Assembly (NCBI RefSeq): GCF_003478995.1
Contig: NZ_QUGI01000008.1
Coordinates: forward strand, 120,034-137,896
Direction of reading: 5' to 3'
Origin: Pseudoflavonifractor sp. AF19-9AC
GTDB lineage: Bacteria > Bacillota > Clostridia > Oscillospirales > Oscillospiraceae
Length of the DNA: 17,863 nucleotides
The translations under genes were made by a program, and so were the position numbers. Of the stretch, positions 13,230 through 17,863 are shown piece after piece. Position 1 is the stretch's first letter; the number at the start of each line of letters is the position of its first letter. Under the pieces are notes generated by a model. It ran no database searches. It was given only the letters and a program-made list of their open reading frames with translations, and was not told the DNA's origin.

Positions 13230-14126
13230 ATGACTTCAAAGATACGGAAAGGAATCAACATCTGGTCCTTTGATCAGAGCTTGCCTCTGGAGGACTGTAT
13301 GCGTCTGGCCAAGGACGCCGGGTTTGAGGGAATTGAACTGGCAATGGCTAAGGACGGACCTCTTGGACTGCACAGCAGTGATGAGGAGATTCTGGCCGTC
13401 AAAAAGATGGCAGAGGAAATCGGCATTGAAATCTGCAGCCTGGCTACCGGCTTGTATTGGCAGTATTCCCTGACCGCCAACCCGCCGGAGATCCGGGAGC
13501 AGGCCAAGCAGGTGGTACGTCGGCAGTTGGATATGGCTGCACTGCTGGGTGTGGACTGTATCCTGGTGTGTCCCGGCACGGTTGGCGTGGACTTCCGCCC
13601 GGAAGACGTTGTGCCCGACGCCAACGATGTTACCTTCTTTGCCGGAAGCGAGATCATTGATTACGACGTGGCGTATGAGCGCTCCCAGCAGGCCCTGAAG
13701 GAGCTGGCTCCCTATGCAGAGGAAAAGGGAGTCATCATCGGCATCGAAAACATCTGGAATAAATTCCTGCTCAGCCCCATGGAATTCCGGACTTTTTTGG
13801 ATGAAATCGGGTCGGACTACGTGGGCGCGTTCCTTGACGTGGGCAATATGGTGCTCTATGGTTACCCGGAGCACTGGATCAAGATTTTGGGACAGCGGAT
13901 CAAAAAGGTCCATTTCAAAGATTTCCGGCGGGATGCCAAGGGCCTGGCTGGTTTTGTGGATCTCCTGGCCGGTGATGTGGACTGGGTGAAGGTGGTAGAC
14001 GCCTTTGAAGCCATCGGCTATACAGGCTGGGCCAGCGCCGAAATGTGTCCCACATACAAGCTTTACACCCAGCAGATGATCTATAACGCGTCAGGGTCCA
14101 TGGATTGTATTCTGCGCCGCAAGTAA
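13230..14126 (+). CDS. Sugar-phosphate isomerase/epimerase (UlaE-like 3-epimerase)
   Basis: Soluble 298-aa TIM-barrel enzyme of the xylose-isomerase-like AP endonuclease-2 superfamily. The four expected metal ligands are visible: Glu173 in IGIENIWNKFLLSPMEF, Asp203 in AFLDVGNM, His228 in KKVHFKDF and Glu271 in GWASAEM. The IENxWNKFLLSP block followed by DVGN is characteristic of L-ribulose/L-xylulose-5-phosphate 3-epimerases (UlaE, SgbU), which invert carbon 3 of a ketopentose phosphate using a divalent metal. Following an FGGY kinase and a DeoR regulator, it most likely acts on the kinase product. A partner 4-epimerase (UlaF/AraD type) that would complete the route to D-xylulose 5-phosphate is absent from the window. 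A GA-rich ribosome-binding sequence (GGGGGAAGGGG) lies directly before the ATG. Confidence 0.88.
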   Translation: MTSKIRKGINIWSFDQSLPLEDCMRLAKDAGFEGIELAMAKDGPLGLHSSDEEILAVKKMAEEIGIEICSLATGLYWQYSLTANPPEIREQAKQVVRRQLDMAALLGVDCILVCPGTVGVDFRPEDVVPDANDVTFFAGSEIIDYDVAYERSQQALKELAPYAEEKGVIIGIENIWNKFLLSPMEFRTFLDEIGSDYVGAFLDVGNMVLYGYPEHWIKILGQRIKKVHFKDFRRDAKGLAGFVDLLAGDVDWVKVVDAFEAIGYTGWASAEMCPTYKLYTQQMIYNASGSMDCILRRK

Positions 14127-14133
14127 GCGGCGG

Positions 14134-14153
14134 CGGCGGAGGGCCCTCCGTCG
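14134..14153 (+). repeat. GC-rich hairpin between the epimerase and the ABC ATPase genes
   Basis: An 8-bp stem with one G-U pair (CGGCGGAG/CTCCGTCG) caps a GGCC loop in the 59-bp gap, the largest gap between 9138 and 17366. There is no U-tract, so it probably does not terminate. It may mark an mRNA processing or stability boundary between the catabolic and transport genes. Confidence 0.45.
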
Positions 14154-14185
14154 GAAATTGAGCGGCACCGAAGGAAGGGAAACGT

Positions 14186-14974
14186 ATGCAAAATAAAGTC
14201 TTTCGCATTGAACACATCGCTAAGTCCTTTGGCAGCGAGAAAGACCATAATTATATGGAGGTGCTTAAGGACATCAGCATGGACATTGACGAGAAGGAGT
14301 TTATCGTTATTCTGGGAAACTCCGGCTGCGGCAAGTCCACCTTTTTGAAGATCCTGGGAGGAATTGAGCGGGCCACCAGCGGCAATATGGAGCTGCATGG
14401 AAAAGACATCGGCCAGCAAATCCCCCGGGAGGAACTCAAGCGGTTCGGCTTTGTATTCCAAAGCAACAATTTGCTGCCCTGGCGCACAGCGGAGGGCAAT
14501 CTTCGCTTCAATCTCCAGACCATGAAGCTGAAGGGTCCGGAGTGGGAGCAGCGGATTGACGAGATGCTGGATATTGTAGGCCTGTTGGACTATAAAAAGG
14601 TATATCCCCATGAGCTGTCCGGCGGTATGAAGCAGCGCGTAGGAATTGCGCGGGCCTTGGTTCACGATCCCGACATTTTGATTCTGGACCAGCCGCTGGG
14701 GGCATTGGATGCGATCACCCGTAAAATGCTGTCCTATGAGATTTTGAACATTTGGAAGAAGACACAGAAGACCGTGATTATGGTGACCAACAACGTGGAC
14801 GAGGCAATTCTGCTGGCCAACCGTATTTTTGTGTTTTCCAATAAGCCCGCTACCATTACCCACGAGATCAAGGTAGATATTCCTCTGGAACATCGCAATC
14901 ATGAAATTGCCAACGATGCACGGTTTAATGAGCTGCGCGGGCAAATCAATGAGATTGTGCGGGCAACGCTGTAA
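14186..14974 (+). CDS. ABC importer ATPase with degenerate catalytic site (SsuB/TauB-like)
   Basis: Nucleotide-binding subunit of 262 aa, normal length for SsuB/TauB-type importers. Walker A GNSGCGKST (44-52), Q-loop FVFQSNNLLPW with Gln92 and signature LSGGMKQR (144-151) are intact. Two catalytic positions are not: Walker B reads ILILDQP, so the usual catalytic Glu is Gln169 (codon CAG at 14690-14692), and the switch histidine of the VTHD block is Asn202 in MVTNN (codon AAC at 14789-14791). ATP can presumably still bind, but hydrolysis on this subunit's own Walker side should be weak. The gene precedes a permease and a second ATPase that keeps both residues, so the natural reading is a heterodimeric motor with one active and one regulatory site. 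The flanking codons are intact, so this is not a pseudogene. AAGGAAGGG precedes the start. Confidence 0.92.
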   Translation: MQNKVFRIEHIAKSFGSEKDHNYMEVLKDISMDIDEKEFIVILGNSGCGKSTFLKILGGIERATSGNMELHGKDIGQQIPREELKRFGFVFQSNNLLPWRTAEGNLRFNLQTMKLKGPEWEQRIDEMLDIVGLLDYKKVYPHELSGGMKQRVGIARALVHDPDILILDQPLGALDAITRKMLSYEILNIWKKTQKTVIMVTNNVDEAILLANRIFVFSNKPATITHEIKVDIPLEHRNHEIANDARFNELRGQINEIVRATL

Positions 14975-14988
14975 GGGAGGTCGCAAAC

Positions 14989-15774
14989 ATGGCGCAAAGT
15001 AAACCAATCACCAAAAAGAAGAAAAAAGAGCGGGACCCGAAGCGGGTAATCGCGCCTTTAGTGGTTCTGGTTCTCATTTACATAGGTTTGGAAGTTGGCC
15101 TGCGTGTGTTCCAGGTGCCCTCTTATGTTCTGCCCACACCCACCAACATCCTCATCGAAACGGCGGCCAGCTTTTCCATTATTCTGCCGGACCTGCTGTT
15201 TACGCTGAAGATTATCTGCATCGGTTTTTGCATTGCCATTCCGTCGGGCATTTTGCTTGCCGCCCTGTTTTCTCAGTTTGACATTCTGGTAAAGGCCATG
15301 CAGCCTGTGGTAATCTGGCTGGTTATTACCCCGATGATTACCTTGATTCCCCTGATGACGCTTTGGTTGGGAACCGACCCCAACCTGCGCGTTATCATCG
15401 TGATCATTCAGGCGACTCCCATCATCTGTCTCAATACGCTGAACGGATTTACCCGGGTGGAGCAGGAGAAGCTGGAGCTGGCCCGTTCCGTGGGTGCCAC
15501 AAAGCTGCAGACCTTTGTAAGCATCATCTTTATGAATGCCCTTCCTCAGGTGTTTACTGGAATCAAGCTGGGCTGTATTTTCTCCACCATTGGCGCAGTC
15601 AGTGCGGACTTTGTCAGCCGCGGCATGGGTCTGGGCGACCGGATCATCAAGTTTACCAAGTACAGCAACTTCGAAGAGAGCTACGGCTGTATCGTTTTGA
15701 TTGCACTTATCGGAATTACGCTTTATACCATCGTGGAACTGATTGAAAAGCGGATTGTACTTTGGAAGAAGTAA
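14989..15774 (+). CDS. ABC importer permease subunit 1 (SsuC/TauC-like)
   Basis: Integral membrane subunit of 261 aa with a Lys/Arg-rich cytoplasmic N-terminus (KKKKKERDPKR, 9-19) and about six hydrophobic segments starting near residue 20. VPSYVLPTP (43-51) matches the common opening of SsuC-type permeases. The ATPase-docking EAA-type loop is ELARSVGATKLQTF followed by LPQVFTGIKLG (about 163-195). It begins 14 bp after the first ATPase gene (GGGAGGTC 8 bp before ATG). Together with the second permease it should form a heterodimeric channel that accepts substrate from the binding lipoprotein. The order ATPase-permease-ATPase-permease suggests each permease partners with the ATPase encoded just before it. 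Confidence 0.92.
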   Translation: MAQSKPITKKKKKERDPKRVIAPLVVLVLIYIGLEVGLRVFQVPSYVLPTPTNILIETAASFSIILPDLLFTLKIICIGFCIAIPSGILLAALFSQFDILVKAMQPVVIWLVITPMITLIPLMTLWLGTDPNLRVIIVIIQATPIICLNTLNGFTRVEQEKLELARSVGATKLQTFVSIIFMNALPQVFTGIKLGCIFSTIGAVSADFVSRGMGLGDRIIKFTKYSNFEESYGCIVLIALIGITLYTIVELIEKRIVLWKK

Positions 15775-15789
15775 GGGGGGTGAATCACT

Positions 15790-16596
15790 GTGCAGACACC
15801 AAAAATTAAGTTTGATCATGTAACAAAGGTATTTGAAACCCGCAGTCAGACCATTGTAGCCGTTAAGGATTACTCCATGGAGATTCAGGCCGGTGAGTTC
15901 ATCTCCATTCTGGGCCCCTCGGGATGCGGCAAGTCGACTCTGATTCGTATGTTGGACGGCATCATTGATACCACAGAGGGCGACATCTTCATTGATGGAG
16001 TCAAGGTAAACCTGGGCGGAAAGAAGAAAATGCCGCCTGAGGTGCTTCGGAAGATGGGCTTTATTTTCCAGCAGCCCAACATGCTGCCCTGGTACACCGT
16101 GCGGGAAAACGTAGCCCTTCCCCTTCGCGTATTTGGCCTGAAGGGCAAAGAGTGGGAAGACCGTGTGGACGAGCTGATGAAAATGGTTGGGCTGGAGGAG
16201 TACGCCAATGCCCGCCCCAGCGAGATCTCCGGCGGTATGCTCCAGCGGGCCGGCGTAATTCGCGCCATGGTCCACGATCCGGAAATTCTGCTGATGGATG
16301 AGCCCTTCGGTGCTCTGGACGAGCTGACCCGCGAGCAGATGAATATGGAGCTGCTGGACATCTGGCAGAAGACCAATAAGACCATCATTTTTATTACCCA
16401 TAACATTGAGGAAGCCGTTCTGCTCTCCTCCCGTGTCTATGTCATGGGTACCAACCCCGGTCATCTGGTGGAGACCGTGACGCTGGATCTGCCTCGTCCC
16501 CGGGAGCTGTCCATGATTACACAGAGCAAATTTATCGAGTACCGCCAGAAGCTGGAGAGCTACATCGGCGAAATCGATTTGAGCAAGATTAAGTGA
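15790..16596 (+). CDS. ABC importer ATPase, catalytically complete (SsuB/TauB-like)
   Basis: Nucleotide-binding subunit of 268 aa, the second of two in this operon. All hydrolysis residues are present: Walker A GPSGCGKST (42-50), Q-loop FIFQQPNMLPW (Gln94), Walker B ILLMDEP with Glu171, D-loop GALDE, and switch His204 in FITHN. The signature is ISGGMLQR (146-153), slightly off the usual LSGGxQQR, and is followed by the uncommon AGVIRAM. In a heterodimer this signature would face the degenerate Walker side of the first ATPase, so both halves of that composite site depart from consensus, while the other site is standard. The start is GTG at 15790, with AAGGGGGGTG about 7 bp upstream and a 15-bp gap after the preceding permease. 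Confidence 0.92.
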   Translation: MQTPKIKFDHVTKVFETRSQTIVAVKDYSMEIQAGEFISILGPSGCGKSTLIRMLDGIIDTTEGDIFIDGVKVNLGGKKKMPPEVLRKMGFIFQQPNMLPWYTVRENVALPLRVFGLKGKEWEDRVDELMKMVGLEEYANARPSEISGGMLQRAGVIRAMVHDPEILLMDEPFGALDELTREQMNMELLDIWQKTNKTIIFITHNIEEAVLLSSRVYVMGTNPGHLVETVTLDLPRPRELSMITQSKFIEYRQKLESYIGEIDLSKIK

Positions 16597-16603
16597 GGAG
16601 GTG
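16597..16603 (+). promoter_or_regulatory. Ribosome-binding site GGAGGTG that selects the GTG start of permease 2
   Basis: This strong site lies 7 bp before a GTG at 16611. An earlier GTG at 16593 overlaps the preceding stop codon but has no ribosome-binding site and would translate the Shine-Dalgarno sequence itself, so it is rejected. Confidence 0.75.
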
Positions 16604-16610
16604 CGGCAGC

Positions 16611-17366
16611 GTGAACGTGAAAAACAGAGTGGTCAGCATCCTGGCTCCCATCGCCTCGTTTCTGCTGATTTTTGCCATTTGGGAAGCAGCTTGTCGAATC
16701 AATGAAATTCCGGCCTGGTTTCTTCCGATGCCGTCGGAAATTTTCAAATCCATGGTGGTGGACTTTCAGGACTATTGGCCCCACCTTCTGGTAACCCTTC
16801 AGTGTGTGCTGATCGGATTTTTGATTGCCATTCCTGTGGGCCTTCTGATTGCCACATTGATTACCAGCTTCCCTCTGCTCAATGCCGCAATGTCTCCCTA
16901 CATCACCTTCCTGGTGACCACGCCGCTGATCTCCCTGATCCCTCTGCTGATGCTGGCCATGGGCTACGGAATGAATATGCGTATTACCACGGTGGTGATT
17001 CAGTCCTTCGCTGTCATCAACATGAATGCGTGTACGGGCTTTAACAATGTCCCCACCATCCGGCGGGAGTTGATGCAGTCTGTGGGAGCCAGCCGGTTCC
17101 AGACCTATCGGATGATGATTCTGCCCTCTGCGGCCACCGACATCATTACCGGCCTGCGTCTGGCGGCCATCTTTGCCACCACCACCTGTATCAGCGTGGA
17201 GTACAATGCCGGCAACACCGGCCTGGGCTCTCAGATTATCAAGTATTCCCAGTATCTGCAGACCACCCAGTCCTTTGCCTGCATCTTCTATGTTACGGTG
17301 ATCGGCCTCATTATGTATGGCTTGATTGCACTGTTCCAGAAGAAGATCGTAAGCTGGCAGGAGTAA
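16611..17366 (+). CDS. ABC importer permease subunit 2 (SsuC/TauC-like)
   Basis: Integral membrane subunit of 251 aa with about six hydrophobic segments. IPAWFLPMPSEIF (33-45) is the SsuC-type opening, and the EAA-type loop is ELMQSVGASRFQTY followed by LPSAATDIITGLRLA (about 153-185), the docking point for an ATPase. The GTG at 16611 gives a normal N-terminus with a positively charged residue before the first membrane segment and has a strong ribosome-binding site. The protein clearly differs from permease 1 yet shares its length and layout, as expected for paralogues that form an asymmetric pair. The related SsuABC and TauABC systems use two copies of one permease, so the duplication here is a distinguishing trait. 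Confidence 0.92.
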   Translation: MNVKNRVVSILAPIASFLLIFAIWEAACRINEIPAWFLPMPSEIFKSMVVDFQDYWPHLLVTLQCVLIGFLIAIPVGLLIATLITSFPLLNAAMSPYITFLVTTPLISLIPLLMLAMGYGMNMRITTVVIQSFAVINMNACTGFNNVPTIRRELMQSVGASRFQTYRMMILPSAATDIITGLRLAAIFATTTCISVEYNAGNTGLGSQIIKYSQYLQTTQSFACIFYVTVIGLIMYGLIALFQKKIVSWQE

Positions 17367-17395
17367 GCGTCGGCCAAACCCAAGGAGGAGACCCT

Positions 17396-17776
17396 GTGAA
17401 CCGAAGCAAGACAACCATACTTTCTCTCCTGATCGTGGCGGCATGCATGGTGGCTGGAATTCTGGGCGCCAGGGCCAGCCGCGGGGAGCAGACATTTTCT
17501 CTGGGTGACTTCAGCGGGATACAGCCCGAATGTGCTGTGGAAACGTTTGAAGAAGATCCCAGCAACGAAAATTTAGTGTCACTGCTGAAGGTGCTGTGCT
17601 ATTGGGCACAGGTGGAAGGGGACGAAACAGTCCCCACCTTGATTGCCGAGTATGGTTCTCTCTTTTATGACCGCGTGCGGGAAGGTGAGGCCGACCCGTC
17701 CGAGCTGGGGAGCGACGCTGAAATGATGGAGCTGCTTCAGTGGGTTGACTCCTACGGAGCCAAGCGCATGCCTTAG
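17396..17776 (+). CDS. Small exported or membrane-anchored protein, unknown function
   Basis: A 126-aa protein with no family I recognise. It starts at GTG (17396) with AAGGAGGAG just upstream and is the last gene before the strong terminator, so it is part of the operon. The N-terminus has two basic residues (Arg3, Lys5), then a hydrophobic stretch (8-24). The sequence VAAC ending at Cys17 fits a lipobox, and ARA at about 25-27 would fit signal peptidase I, so it may be a lipoprotein, a secreted protein or a single-pass anchor. The remaining approximately 95 residues are acidic and predicted helical (ENLVSLLKVLCYWAQVEG, EMMELLQWVDSYG). It could be an accessory subunit of the transporter at the cell surface, though position is the only evidence. 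Confidence 0.7.
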   Translation: MNRSKTTILSLLIVAACMVAGILGARASRGEQTFSLGDFSGIQPECAVETFEEDPSNENLVSLLKVLCYWAQVEGDETVPTLIAEYGSLFYDRVREGEADPSELGSDAEMMELLQWVDSYGAKRMP

Positions 17777-17788
17777 ACATTATATGGC

Positions 17789-17829
17789 AAAAAATTCCCG
17801 TCTGATTTCAAATCAGACGGGAATTTTTT
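17789..17829. terminator. Strong bidirectional terminator ending the operon
   Basis: Two 20-nt arms are exact reverse complements around a single C, beginning with A6 and ending with T6, so the hairpin works on either strand. It lies 12 bp after the last stop codon of the transport operon and marks the right border of the locus. The 34 bp after it show no gene. Confidence 0.92.
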
Positions 17830-17863
17830 CGTAAAAAGCTGCGGGGGGGCCGGAACTTCCGGG

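Noticed and set aside
14134..14153. Terminator between the epimerase and first ATPase genes
   Set aside because: The hairpin is stable but is followed by GAAATTGAG instead of a T-run, so transcription probably continues.
15058..16464. A 468-codon open frame on the minus strand opposite permease 1 and ATPase 2
   Set aside because: It is antisense to two genes with unmistakable ABC motifs, and its sequence is Gln/Asn/His-rich without recognisable domains.
1..17863. CRISPR arrays, tRNA or rRNA genes, insertion sequences, phage or defence genes
   Set aside because: I found no regularly spaced repeats, no tRNA-like cloverleaf or rRNA sequence, no transposase or integrase motifs and no recognisable defence domains.

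Overview
The window looks like chromosomal DNA from a moderately GC-rich Firmicute, most likely a gut clostridium of the Oscillospiraceae type (Flavonifractor/Lawsonibacter/Oscillibacter-like). The basis is strong AGGAGG ribosome-binding sites, Gram-positive lipoproteins, intrinsic terminators, sigma-A-type promoters, and a strong preference for CTG and GGC codons. The exact genus is an inference. I see no rRNA, tRNA, CRISPR array, insertion sequence or phage gene.

Layout. The left part (1-5247) is entirely on the minus strand. It holds a translationally coupled pair (a conserved hypothetical protein and a DNA-entry-type nuclease lipoprotein, 18-1345). Next come a cyclase-family hydrolase (1558-2310), an EamA/DMT permease (2420-3373), an SGNH/GDSL hydrolase (3663-4319) and a BtpA/SgcQ-family TIM-barrel protein (4444-5247). 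A 337-bp regulatory region (5248-5584) carries divergent promoters. Everything to its right is on the plus strand: a 3-hydroxyisobutyrate-dehydrogenase-like oxidoreductase (5585-6463), then a long gene train from 6665 to 17776 that ends in a near-perfect 41-bp terminator palindrome. The train contains an SsuA/NMT1-like substrate-binding lipoprotein, a SurA/PrsA-like foldase lipoprotein, a HAD hydrolase, an M42 metallopeptidase homologue, an FGGY sugar kinase, a DeoR-family regulator, a UlaE-like sugar-phosphate 3-epimerase, two ABC ATPases alternating with two ABC permeases, and a small exported protein.

Interpretation. I read 4444-17776 as one uncharacterised uptake and catabolic locus for a sugar or sugar-acid-like compound. 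The BtpA/SgcQ + M42/SgcX + epimerase + DeoR set parallels the poorly understood E. coli sgcXBCQAER cluster. Here the PTS is replaced by an SsuABC-type ABC importer, and an FGGY kinase supplies phosphorylation. Two features stand out. The importer has two different ATPases: one keeps all catalytic residues, while the other has Walker-B Glu changed to Gln and the switch His changed to Asn. Also, a 9-bp motif, ATCACGCAT, recurs at all three main promoters (minus strand for the BtpA gene, plus strand for the oxidoreductase and the binding protein), which suggests a shared regulator, possibly the DeoR protein encoded within the train.

The substrate cannot be deduced from sequence alone. No aldolase or pentose-phosphate 4-epimerase is present, so the pathway must be completed elsewhere.
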